A stretch of DNA of 64,000 nucleotides, taken from NCBI RefSeq assembly GCF_000803265.1, contig NW_014575399.1:1-64000 (forward strand), read 5' to 3'. This document shows positions 28,388 to 36,262 of this stretch, in pieces. Numbering within the stretch: the stretch's first letter is position 1; each line of letters begins with the position of its first letter. Below the pieces are notes generated by a model. The model saw only the letters and a list, made by a program, of their open reading frames with translations. It was not told the origin of the DNA and did no database searches. The stretch comes from Ordospora colligata OC4. Taxonomy: Eukaryota > Microsporidia > Ordosporidae. The position numbers and the translations under genes were made by a program.

Positions 28388-28458
28388 GCATTTAGGCACA
28401 TTTTTGCAGAATCACTCCTAATAAAACAACCAAAAACTATGCCATTTAATTCTTCATT

Positions 28459-29355
28459 TCACTCCTCATTCATCCTCAAGTACATTGGAATCTCCCCCAA
28501 CTCTTCAGAAATCACTTCACAGATCTCTCCATTATCAAATCCAATAAACACAAATCCTCCAGTACATGCAAAGCAGCTCATGCTCGCATCACCAATATAC
28601 TCTCCGATCATCCCTGATCTATCACTGCACCTCAGAGTCTTTCCTCCAATACTAATAAGAGTGTTGCCATTAAACCCAACCTTTCTAACGCTTCCTTCAT
28701 GGCTCACCTTACATATTTCTTTCCTTGCTCTAAGATCATGCAGATAAACATTGCCTTCCTCAGTGCCCACACCTAATTCAAATCCACCGTTGGAAAAACA
28801 CATGCTACACGGCGTTCCATCATACTCTACAGTTCTAATAACTTCCTTGCTCCTCTGATCAATAAATTGTATTTTATTGTCTCCTCCAACACAGATCAGT
28901 CCATTCGCCTCGCACATGCATATGCAAAGTATTTCCTGGAAGGTTGTGCCCTGACTCTTCAAAAACCGGCCCTGCTCAAGATTAAATCTGTATATATCAG
29001 ATCCAACACCTGCACACATAATCTCTGCTTTGAACTTGTTGAAGCATGCATCAAGGCATACAGAAGGCACCTTGATGCTTTCATGGAATCCATACTTTGC
29101 ATGTAACTCTATCGATCTGTCTCTTTTCAAAATACAGATCTTAGATGCATCCTGTGTCAATGGAATCACTCTCAATGGCTCTGCTTCAAAGTGACGCTCG
29201 ACCTTCAGCGATAAATTTATCATATCATATATTTTGATAGACGGTTTATAACTACCTATTGTCACCAGGCTCTTGCCATCTTCAGAAACAGTCATGTCAA
29301 ACACAGCAGCAGTGTATCCAAGATCCCTCACCATTTCTGTATTTGCAAACTTCAT
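28459..29355 (-). CDS. ENP2: Enp2/NOL10 ribosome-biogenesis WD40 protein
   Basis: A WD40 propeller of 298 residues has the Enp2 fingerprints: SLVTIGSYKPSIKIYDMINL, LSLKVERHFEAE, ICILKRDRSIELHAKYGFHE, and DIYRFNLEQGRFLKS. The family pattern is ATG-x-YKP-x-x-x-x-x-D, LS-x-K-x-ER and YRLNLEQGRFL. Enp2 works in 40S pre-rRNA processing at A0-A2 sites. It is much shorter than yeast Enp2 (707) because the C-terminal extension is lost. It is divergent from RPB6 with 60 bp between ATGs. Confidence 0.88.
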   Translation of the reverse strand: MKFANTEMVRDLGYTAAVFDMTVSEDGKSLVTIGSYKPSIKIYDMINLSLKVERHFEAEPLRVIPLTQDASKICILKRDRSIELHAKYGFHESIKVPSVCLDACFNKFKAEIMCAGVGSDIYRFNLEQGRFLKSQGTTFQEILCICMCEANGLICVGGDNKIQFIDQRSKEVIRTVEYDGTPCSMCFSNGGFELGVGTEEGNVYLHDLRARKEICKVSHEGSVRKVGFNGNTLISIGGKTLRCSDRSGMIGEYIGDASMSCFACTGGFVFIGFDNGEICEVISEELGEIPMYLRMNEE

Positions 29356-29415
29356 TTGCAGAGCGTCAGGCCATGATTTTGCACTGTTTTTAATCTGTAC
29401 GAATCCCCTTGTAAA

Positions 29416-29760
29416 ATGGACAGCGGAGATGCATCATCGATAGATGAGTCATCCGATAACAATGTGGAGGTTATTGAGAAGATGGTTGCTGAGGTAAAGG
29501 TTGAGAATGCAGAGAGAAGGACGTTACCGAGGATGACAAAGTACGAAAAGGCACATGTACTTGGTGTTCGTGCATCTCAGCTGAGTGCAGGTGCTCCTCC
29601 CTTCGTGGATATTGGTAATGAATCTAATCCTCTGAAGATTGCAGGACTAGAACTGAATGAGAAGAAGATTCCTTTCATTATTCGCAGGAGGCTTCCTGAT
29701 GGCAGTTTTGAGGACTGGGCAATCGACGAGCTTTTGGTGCCTGGGGTGGATTTCCAATAG
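29416..29760 (+). CDS. RPB6: RNA polymerase subunit RPB6 (RPABC2)
   Basis: The 114-residue protein has the acidic N-tail, then MTKYEKAHVLGVRASQLSAG, followed by IAGLELNEKKIPFIIRRRLP and DGSFEDWAIDELLVPG. These match the RPB6 core MTKYE-x-AR-x-LG-x-R-A-x-Q and IP-x-x-IRR-x-LPDGS-x-E-DW. It is shared by Pol I, II and III and stabilises the core near the clamp. CCCC lies before the ATG. Confidence 0.95.
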   Translation: MDSGDASSIDESSDNNVEVIEKMVAEVKVENAERRTLPRMTKYEKAHVLGVRASQLSAGAPPFVDIGNESNPLKIAGLELNEKKIPFIIRRRLPDGSFEDWAIDELLVPGVDFQ

Positions 29761-29862
29761 ATTGGTTTAGAACATGCGAGGATTTATACAAAGTGATTTA
29801 ATGTTTACAGTAGTTGGTAATTTATTCTATTGAAGACTATTGCTTTATGCGGTGATTGAATG

Positions 29863-30117
29863 CTATGGACTGACAAATGGCTTTATCTGTGACATGTACA
29901 CACAAGCCCATGCAATATATCCAAACATCAGAGCACCTATCATTCCTATTCTTATCTCATGTTTGTTGTTGACAGTCTGTCCTTTTGTCAAAACCATGAT
30001 GATGGCCGAAAGTAGAAAGACAAAGGCAAGCGATCCAAGCAGAATCCATGCATCATACTTCATGCCAAGGGTGGAACCGAGAATAATAAATGTTTTGCAG
30101 AAATATATAACAGGCAT
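29863..30117 (-). CDS. Asterix-like (PAT complex) membrane protein
   Basis: 84 residues with three hydrophobic helices. The pattern FIILGSTLGMKYDAWILLGS and IRIGMIGALMFGYIAWACVY resembles the UPF0139/Asterix order (LK-x-K-x-x-A-W-x-A, a polar loop, then MM-x-S-F-M-L-S-I-x-x-V-x-x-S-Y). Asterix partners with CCDC47 as an intramembrane chaperone for ER protein insertion. The ATG used is the first in the frame; the frame is open further upstream with a non-ATG start. No CCC signal was found. A different small membrane protein is possible. Confidence 0.42.
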   Translation of the reverse strand: MPVIYFCKTFIILGSTLGMKYDAWILLGSLAFVFLLSAIIMVLTKGQTVNNKHEIRIGMIGALMFGYIAWACVYMSQIKPFVSP

Positions 30118-30159
30118 AAAGCTGGATGATTTTACAAAGGAGATGCTTATGTTAATATA

Positions 30160-30360
30160 ATGGATAAGCCGTGGATATTCATGAGTGACAGAGAACAAAA
30201 AAGGTTTACACGGTAAGTATATTTTGTATTCAGTGTTGATTCTGTGTATTTATATCAAGATTGTTTTTGAGAGATTTGGGATTGTATAACTTGTTGTATA
30301 TGCAGCGATGATTTTACAATAGAAATATTTGTGGATGTTCGAATATCAAGCAGATTTTGA
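30160..30360 (+). CDS. Candidate microgene with one spliced intron (join 30160..30212, 30306..30360)
   Basis: Two exons separated by a 93-bp putative intron would encode 35 residues: MDKPWIFMSDREQKRFT, then RDDFTIEIFVDVRISSRF. The intron begins GTAAGT and ends with GTATATGCAG; the branch-like element TATAAC lies about 15 nt from the 3' end. Without splicing, the frame hits TAA inside GTAAGT after 18 codons. This is inference from consensus signals; it has no homologue I know and no CCC start signal. The window carries splicing genes, so introns should exist. Confidence 0.35.
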
Positions 30361-30405
30361 ATAGAGATGGAGACGAGTTAAATTTGTTGGAAATGCCCCT
30401 GAGGA

Positions 30406-31344
30406 ATGGGAGTGAAGAAGAAGCAAAGCAGGAGACTGACAACCAGGAAAAGGAAGAGTATTCTGAAGAAACTGAAAGTTGACCAGATCAAGAAAATACG
30501 ATCGAACAAGAAGATGATGGCGAAGGTTGAGAGAATTCCAGCATCAGTACTTAAGACTGATGAAGAGATAATGCAGCTTGAGGAGATAAAACGGTTGTCC
30601 AAGATAAGAAAGACTGAGTATGAAGAAAAGATGCGGAACACAGTGAAAGTGGTGGAATATGTTGAACAGATTGAGAAGATGATAAGCAAATGTGAGACGG
30701 TTGTTGAAGTAATTGATGCCAGAGATGTGGAGTCGAGCAGAAGAATGGATGTTGAGCAGATGGTTATTGAAAGAGGAATAAAGCTGGTGATTATGCTGAA
30801 CTTTGTTGAATATGTTCCGAAGGATGTTGTTGAGAGTTTGAAGAATGATTTATGCAAGAAGGTGGGTGAAGCAATGATACGAACGCCTGAAGAGAATGAT
30901 TGGGTTGAGGAGGGAATGAAAATTGGAGTTTTTGGGAACAGTAAATGTGGGAAGAATTTTGTTATTGAAAAGATATCGATAAATAGTGGAATTATTATGA
31001 ATGTGGCGATGACAGTGAGTGTTCCACCGAAGGAGGTATGTGCGCTGAGTATTATTCGTGGATGCCACAGCCTAAGTGATGTCCCGTTTAGAAAGTATAT
31101 AAATATGATTACCGAGATGATTGATAGGAATGAGGTCGCTCGTCATTATAAGATTTGTGGATTTGAATCTGGAGACGAGATGTTAGAGTGCATCTGTATG
31201 GAGTATGGAATTGATAGAGATGACGAAAATGTCAAGTTCCTTGAGGCAGGGAATAGGTTTTTAGAGGAGTTCCATAGAAACAAGATTTTGTTTTGGAAAG
31301 GTATTGATGGAAAAGTGTGCTTTGAGTTTGTGAGCACAGGATAA
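30406..31344 (+). CDS. Nug1/nucleostemin-like protein with degenerate GTPase motifs
   Basis: The 312-residue protein keeps the shape of a circularly permuted nucleolar GTPase: a basic N-terminus (MGVKKKQSRRLTTRKRKSIL), VEVIDARDVESSRRMDVEQM matching the Nug1/nucleostemin V-x-VLDARDP-x-G-x-R motif, and the C-terminal region. However G4 is LNFVEYV rather than NKxD, G1 is GVFGNSKCGKNFVI with Asn where Ser/Thr should follow GK, and no DxPG G3 is visible. The family works in 60S export; this version is probably unable to hydrolyse GTP. CCCC and GAGGA precede the ATG. Confidence 0.7.
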   Translation: MGVKKKQSRRLTTRKRKSILKKLKVDQIKKIRSNKKMMAKVERIPASVLKTDEEIMQLEEIKRLSKIRKTEYEEKMRNTVKVVEYVEQIEKMISKCETVVEVIDARDVESSRRMDVEQMVIERGIKLVIMLNFVEYVPKDVVESLKNDLCKKVGEAMIRTPEENDWVEEGMKIGVFGNSKCGKNFVIEKISINSGIIMNVAMTVSVPPKEVCALSIIRGCHSLSDVPFRKYINMITEMIDRNEVARHYKICGFESGDEMLECICMEYGIDRDDENVKFLEAGNRFLEEFHRNKILFWKGIDGKVCFEFVSTG

Positions 31345-31453
31345 TAAAATTTTGAACGCATGAATTTTTGGATGAATGATGTAAGGAGAAGATGCTTGTG
31401 AATGTTGTGATTTGTGAGAGGTGTGTATATAACTAGTGGTACATAGCCCTGGA

Positions 31454-32716
31454 ATGATTGTTGGGATGTTTGCCACAGACATGCAAACAAAGGAGGTGGC
31501 GTGTAGGATGACATGTAAGATGGCAGTAAGTAAGATTGAGCATTTTATACTTGACTTTGTGGGATCTGAATATGTGAAGGGGGGCGTGGTTGTGAAGGGA
31601 TTCTACAAGTATGTTTATGGCGCAGTTGATTCTATGTGGTATGTAGTGATAACCAGCATGGGATACAGTGAGATGAAGGCATATACATTACTGGATGTAT
31701 TACAGAAGAACGGAGGGAAGGATATGCTTGATGTACTTGTTGTAATGGACAATATATTGTATGGACAGGTGGTTTTTGATACGAACCTGAGTTTGGTGAA
31801 GGATATGGATAGCCAAGAGGAGAAGATACACGACATGATGATGCGTAATAAGAGAAAGGAGGTTATGCAGAAGCATAAAGAATTCCAGAGGAAACCTGTG
31901 AGTGAGATTGACAAGGAGCTGGAGAGAGTGCGCAATCTTGAGATTGAGATGAGGAATGAAAGCATACAACAGCTGAAGAGCATGTCAAAGATGAGCAGCG
32001 ATCCTGTGAAAGAAAGAAGAAAAGAACTAGTGACTTCATCAGGGCCAGTTCTTATTGTGCTGAAGGAGAAGTTAAGGATTGAGATAGATAAAGAAAACAA
32101 TGTCAAGAGCAGAGAGGTACAGGGAGACATGACGCTCATGATCAAGGATGAGAAATACAGTGATATAGAGATTGTTCTGAGGAATCATACGAAGGAGATG
32201 AAATTCAGTCCGAACATTGACAAGTCTGTGTCTATGTCTGGAGTGATTAAGTGTGATAAAGGATTTCCTGTTGATAAGAATGTAGCGCTTGTGAAGTGGA
32301 AGAGTACCAATATTGAGGAGACGCCAGTTACATTTACTTTTTGGCCGTGTGAGACGAGCCTGAATGTGTACCAGATAATGCTCGAATACACGGCTGAAAT
32401 GGATGTTGAGAACCTGAGAGTGTTTTTCCCAAAAGCAAGGATATCTAATGTTGTTTTGAATGGGGATGCCAGAGAAGAGGAGATGCACATTGTGTGGGAG
32501 ATTGGCACTGTTGAGAAAGGAGGATCAGATAGCCTGGAGTTTAGCTGCACATGCACTGATCCATCGATGATTTTCCCATTGGATGTTTATTTTACAGCAG
32601 ATTTTGTTTGTACAAAGCTGAATGTTGATAAAGTAATGATTGGCACTGCAGAGGTAGAGGAGACTGATGTGAAGAAGATGTTTGAGGTTGACAAGTTTGT
32701 TGTTGTTGATGAATAA
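31454..32716 (+). CDS. RET2: Coatomer delta subunit (delta-COP)
   Basis: The N-terminal longin/adaptin region includes VYGAVDSMWYVVITSMGYSE, LSLVKDMDSQEEKIHDMMMR, and a coiled-coil linker rich in Lys/Glu (KEFQRKPVSEIDKELERVRN). A C-terminal mu-homology domain (about 180-420) starts with VLIVLKEKLRIEIDKENNVK and includes DVENLRVFFPKARISNVVLN. Together these are delta-COP (archain). It is the medium subunit of the COPI coat for Golgi-to-ER traffic. It is shorter than yeast Ret2 (546). The start at 31454 follows AGCCCTGGA directly. Confidence 0.85.
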   Translation: MIVGMFATDMQTKEVACRMTCKMAVSKIEHFILDFVGSEYVKGGVVVKGFYKYVYGAVDSMWYVVITSMGYSEMKAYTLLDVLQKNGGKDMLDVLVVMDNILYGQVVFDTNLSLVKDMDSQEEKIHDMMMRNKRKEVMQKHKEFQRKPVSEIDKELERVRNLEIEMRNESIQQLKSMSKMSSDPVKERRKELVTSSGPVLIVLKEKLRIEIDKENNVKSREVQGDMTLMIKDEKYSDIEIVLRNHTKEMKFSPNIDKSVSMSGVIKCDKGFPVDKNVALVKWKSTNIEETPVTFTFWPCETSLNVYQIMLEYTAEMDVENLRVFFPKARISNVVLNGDAREEEMHIVWEIGTVEKGGSDSLEFSCTCTDPSMIFPLDVYFTADFVCTKLNVDKVMIGTAEVEETDVKKMFEVDKFVVVDE

Positions 32717-32797
32717 AGCAAGTTGTTTTTATTGAGTGCGATGGAATGATAGATGTATGATGTTGAGTTAATGGCAAGATGCCGTGGATGTAAATCG

Positions 32798-32818
32798 AAG
32801 TAAAAAATTGCCCTTGAG
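32798..32818 (+). promoter_or_regulatory. AAATT-like plus CCC start signal for uS19
   Basis: TAAAAAATTG is followed directly by CCCTTGAG and then ATG at 32819. The AAATTT-like and CCC elements together are the known microsporidian ribosomal-protein promoter pattern. Confidence 0.7.
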
Positions 32819-33301
32819 ATGGCCGAGATTAATAATGAGTCCAAGAATCAGGATGTGAATGAGACAACTGACTCGCTGAAGAAGAAGAGAACATTTAGGA
32901 GGTATACGTACAGGGGAGTACCTGTTGAGGAGCTCGAGAATATGGCATTTAGTGAGGTTGCTAAACTTTTTCCATCGAAGCTGAGAAGAAAGATAAGGCG
33001 AGGGCTTTCTGAGCGAGAGGTGCAGTTGATCAAGGAGTGTGCAGCAACAAAGGCAGCATGTGTGAACAGTCTTGACAAGCCTGAGATGGTGCGTACATAT
33101 GTGAGGTCTGCGATCATTTGGCCGTCGATGATTGGCGCGCTTGTTGGAGTTCATGTTGGAAATGGATTTATGCCGTTGGAGATCAAACCTGAGATGGTGG
33201 GATATGTGCTATCTGACTTTGCACCAACAAGGGCTACGCCGAAGCATGGAAGGCCGGGGATTGGAGCAAGCTCATCCTCGAAGTTTGTTCCGTTGAAATA
33301 A
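32819..33301 (+). CDS. RPS15: 40S ribosomal protein uS19 (S15)
   Basis: The 160-residue protein has [24 protein letters not shown]-like [35 protein letters not shown] and C-terminal [20 protein letters not shown], the universal uS19 core. It binds near the head of the 40S close to the P site. It is close in size to yeast (142) with about 18 extra N-terminal polar residues. Confidence 0.95.
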   Translation: MAEINNESKNQDVNETTDSLKKKRTFRRYTYRGVPVEELENMAFSEVAKLFPSKLRRKIRRGLSEREVQLIKECAATKAACVNSLDKPEMVRTYVRSAIIWPSMIGALVGVHVGNGFMPLEIKPEMVGYVLSDFAPTRATPKHGRPGIGASSSSKFVPLK

Positions 33302-33361
33302 ACGATTTCTGATTTTATTTGGATTGTGAAGGAAGGGAAACGGGCGGATAATTTTATCCCT

Positions 33362-34459
33362 ATGGTAATAAAGACGGACGCAGAAGAAGATGGATTGGAG
33401 ATGTCGTATGAGTACTCTTCTTCAGATATACAGGAGTCGCTTTCTTCAGACATACTAGAGTATGAGAAGGAGTACTTTGCTGAGAGTATGTCTGAATCGA
33501 GCGATGAGAAGGAGGCTGGTGCATGGGAAGACAGCGATGATGATGAGAAGCTGCGCAAGAGCTATCATGGCACAGCAAGTTGGCTTGGCGAAAAGAAGGT
33601 AAGGAAGCAAATAGAGATTCAGAAGAAGAAGCTCAAGTTTGGATATGAGCGACATGTGTTCAGCTGTCAATGTAGAATCAAGCTTGCAAAGGCGCATGAT
33701 GATTACCTGGTGCTTGTAGATGCATATAATAGCATATATATTCTGAAGAATTTTGAGATATGCAAGGTACTCAGGATTGAGATGTTTGGAGCGTCTGATT
33801 TTGTGTTTGTTGAAGGAGGTGTGTTATTTTCATCACTGAAGTATGGTGGATTCAAAGAGGTTGCATTTACAGGTGAGGTTAAGGACATCAAGGTCCGAAC
33901 GACTGAATGTATAAGGAAGATGATCAGCGTTGATGATGGGATATATGTTATTGGGGAGCAAATCGTACTGTTGAATAATAACTATGGGATTGTGGAGCAG
34001 TTTGACGGGCGATTCCGAGATGTTGCAGTTTCTACAGATGCACTGTATTGTCTAGGCTTCAATGGAGATGTAGTTGTGATGACGCGAGACCTACGGCCAA
34101 TTACTAAGATGAACTTTGAATACAAGTTTGATTTCAAGTCTATATACTTTGTGAATGGAAAGGTGGTGGTTGGAATGAGCCTAGGTGTCAAGATTTTTGA
34201 CCGACACATGAATCTGTTGAATGAGGCTATGAACATGAAGGATGAGATTACAGGATGTATTGAATATGACGGGTATATTTTGTATGGGTCTGACTATTCA
34301 AACTCATTGAAGATTGTTCTTCCCGACCTGAGGAGTTTTGATGGGTTTCCATTCAACTCGATCCGTGTTTCGCCAATGAAGGCATTGGTTTCTGATGGAA
34401 AGAGTATTATCATTTGCTATAGAAAGGCTGTTGATGTGCTCAGGATGAAGGTAGAGTAA
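33362..34459 (+). CDS. UTP18: Utp18-like SSU-processome WD40 protein
   Basis: An acidic N-terminus (Asp/Glu/Ser-rich) contains AWEDSDDDEKLRK, resembling the Utp18 motif AWEDSDDE. A basic patch (KKVRKQIEIQKKKLKFGYER) and a degenerate WD40 propeller of about 250 residues follow. Utp18 belongs to UTP-B and recruits the exosome to pre-18S rRNA. The longest frame begins GTG; the ATG at 33362 after TTATCCCT is used. At 365 residues it is shorter than yeast (594). Its stop codon overlaps a downstream ATG by one base. Confidence 0.6.
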   Translation: MVIKTDAEEDGLEMSYEYSSSDIQESLSSDILEYEKEYFAESMSESSDEKEAGAWEDSDDDEKLRKSYHGTASWLGEKKVRKQIEIQKKKLKFGYERHVFSCQCRIKLAKAHDDYLVLVDAYNSIYILKNFEICKVLRIEMFGASDFVFVEGGVLFSSLKYGGFKEVAFTGEVKDIKVRTTECIRKMISVDDGIYVIGEQIVLLNNNYGIVEQFDGRFRDVAVSTDALYCLGFNGDVVVMTRDLRPITKMNFEYKFDFKSIYFVNGKVVVGMSLGVKIFDRHMNLLNEAMNMKDEITGCIEYDGYILYGSDYSNSLKIVLPDLRSFDGFPFNSIRVSPMKALVSDGKSIIICYRKAVDVLRMKVE

Positions 34460-34497
34460 TGCCTGGAGTAAAGAAGTGGCATACGCTGATATATTCT

Positions 34498-34515
34498 AAA
34501 AAATTTTATCCCTGG
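34498..34515 (+). promoter_or_regulatory. AAATTT plus CCC start signal for uL24
   Basis: AAAAAATTTTATCCCTGG lies directly before ATG at 34516. It fixes the start there rather than at the upstream ATG at 34459. Confidence 0.7.
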
Positions 34516-34950
34516 ATGGGGAGTTTCAAGAGAAAAGTTACATGCAGTAGGAGAAAGCAGAGGAAGGCACACTACACAGCTTCTGATGAGGAACGAAGAA
34601 GGAGGTGTTCTGCACGTCTTTCCAAGGAGCTGAAGGCGAAGTATGGGTTTAGGACTATTCCTTTGGAGGTTGACGATGTAGTAACTGTTAAGGGAGGCAA
34701 ATTTGATGGAAAGACCGGAACAATCAAGCAGATCAAGCTCAGCGAGTATAAAGTGTATGTTGAGGGATGCTTTGTAACCAAGAAAAGCGGAGAGAATGCA
34801 ATGGTGCCTATATATCCATCAAAGCTGACAATAAACGAACTGTTCCTTGGTAATGAGAGAAAAGAGCAGCTTGAGAAGAAGAAGGCTGCAAAGGAGTATA
34901 ACATGGAAATACTCAGGCGAAAGCAAGAGGAGATGATTGCTCAAAAATAA
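34516..34950 (+). CDS. RPL26: 60S ribosomal protein uL24 (L26)
   Basis: Residues 1-20 (MGSFKRKVTCSRRKQRKAHY) match the uL24 start, followed by SARLSKELKAKYGFRTIPLE, VDDVVTVKGGKFDGKTGTI (KOW motif) and YKVYVEGCFV. uL24 sits at the 60S exit region and starts assembly. The longest frame begins 19 codons earlier, inside the Utp18 stop, but homology and the start signal support 34516. Length 144. Confidence 0.95.
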   Translation: MGSFKRKVTCSRRKQRKAHYTASDEERRRRCSARLSKELKAKYGFRTIPLEVDDVVTVKGGKFDGKTGTIKQIKLSEYKVYVEGCFVTKKSGENAMVPIYPSKLTINELFLGNERKEQLEKKKAAKEYNMEILRRKQEEMIAQK

Positions 34951-35052
34951 TAAATCTTTTCTTGAGTCAAACATGTTTATTTATGATATTATTGAGCTCT
35001 GTAGATACATGGAATTCATGCCTTGTGAGCGTGTGTTGTTACGTTAATGCAG

Positions 35053-35694
35053 TTATCTCTCTCTGTTTTTGAGGATCATTCCTCTTGCTCTTCTGATTTT
35101 ATTCCTGGCTTCTTCAGGGAAAAAACACAGGTCTTCTTCAGGGATTGAGCATATTCTGTCAAGGACCTGCATTTTCTGCTTGTTGAGGTCAAATGACTCT
35201 TTCAGCAGTTCTTCAACTGCCTCCTGACTGACTAGCTTGAGCTTCAGTGCTGAATGAATAATTGCATAAACCAGGCTTGTGTTTTTGTTCAACAGTTCTC
35301 TTAAGTAGGATGGTTGGTCAAGCGCCAGTTTCCTGAGATATAAAAGAACTTCCTTGATATTATCTTTGTCCATACAGTCAAGCACACTAATCAAGTTTTC
35401 AATCTCTGGGACCTGATCTTCTGGCTCCTTGGACTTCATAGGCATGTCATTCTCTGCATAATTGATTTTCACAGGCCTCCCATTGAACGATATCTTGAGA
35501 TTCTGCAGAGCCTTTTCAACTATCAATGGCGACTCGTACTCACAAAACCCAAATCCACGTGATTTGCCTGTTGCTTTATCATAAACCATCCTGAAGCTGA
35601 CGACCTTTCCAACCGATCCAAGTTCTTCAATTATCCGCTCCTCTGGGATTTCAAAGTCAATGTTCCCAACAAAAATACTACATCCATTCTTCAT
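35053..35694 (-). CDS. CstF-64/Rna15-like 3'-end processing factor
   Basis: An N-terminal RRM (about 5-80) has RNP2 CSIFVGNIDFEI and RNP1 SRGFGFCEYESP. A helical hinge domain follows (about 95-150, PEIENLISVLDCMDKDNIKE with LLYLRKLALDQPSYLRELLN), and a C-terminal helix-rich domain (170-213). This is the RRM-hinge-CTD order of CstF-64/Rna15, which binds downstream GU-rich sequence and bridges to CPSF. Length 213 against 296 in yeast Rna15. The start is the ATG after AACACCC. Confidence 0.85.
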   Translation of the reverse strand: MKNGCSIFVGNIDFEIPEERIIEELGSVGKVVSFRMVYDKATGKSRGFGFCEYESPLIVEKALQNLKISFNGRPVKINYAENDMPMKSKEPEDQVPEIENLISVLDCMDKDNIKEVLLYLRKLALDQPSYLRELLNKNTSLVYAIIHSALKLKLVSQEAVEELLKESFDLNKQKMQVLDRICSIPEEDLCFFPEEARNKIRRARGMILKNRER

Positions 35695-35805
35695 GGGTGT
35701 TCTCAATTTGGTTTACAAAACCTCAGCACTCCAAAGCATAATCATAAGGTTCACTTAATAACAAAATGCAAGCATGATATATTTAAATGCTCATATATCA
35801 CATGC

Positions 35806-36201
35806 TTAACCAGAAATCTTTGTACGTGCCTGTTCAACCAGTGCTGAGTAATCTTCATCACTGATTTTTATAGTCTCCCAGTCAATCCTTAGGCGCTCAT
35901 TGTCAGAAACACACGGAATCACGTGGAAGTGTGTATGGAACACGCCTTGATGATTCCCATTGTTCTGTAAGATGTTGTACTTCTCAATTCCAAATCGTTT
36001 GACAAGATACTTTATAGTTGGGAGCACGTCTTCTAGATCCTTCGACTCATAATGATGGAAATACGGATGATGTGTCTTTGGAATAACCATGAAGTGTCCT
36101 GTGGAGAGCGGAAACCTGTCCATGAGTGCAAATGCACCTTCTGTTTCATATATTATGTTTGCTTTGTTTTCATAAAGCGTGCAGAATATGCAACCTTTCA
36201 T
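35806..36201 (-). CDS. HIT-family nucleotide hydrolase
   Basis: The 131-residue protein shows [17 protein letters not shown] (HIT N-terminus), [40 protein letters not shown], with the catalytic histidine triad HTHFH. HIT enzymes of this Hint/Hnt type cleave AMP-linked substrates such as adenosine phosphoramidates. GCCCC lies directly before the ATG on the coding strand. It is divergent from the TRM4 gene by about 61 bp. Confidence 0.9.
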   Translation of the reverse strand: MKGCIFCTLYENKANIIYETEGAFALMDRFPLSTGHFMVIPKTHHPYFHHYESKDLEDVLPTIKYLVKRFGIEKYNILQNNGNHQGVFHTHFHVIPCVSDNERLRIDWETIKISDEDYSALVEQARTKISG

Positions 36202-36262
36202 GGGGCGCAGAGTTGCACTGCATTAGCAAGAATCTTTTATGCAAGTAAAAACACCCAGCTAA

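Noticed and set aside
29840..30160. A 106-codon plus-strand frame opposite the Asterix-like gene.
   Set aside because: Its start is a non-ATG codon and the minus-strand frame has three clear hydrophobic helices.
34459..34515. A longer N-terminus for uL24 starting at the Utp18 stop.
   Set aside because: Homology to uL24 begins at 34516 and the AAATTT/CCC signal directly precedes that ATG.
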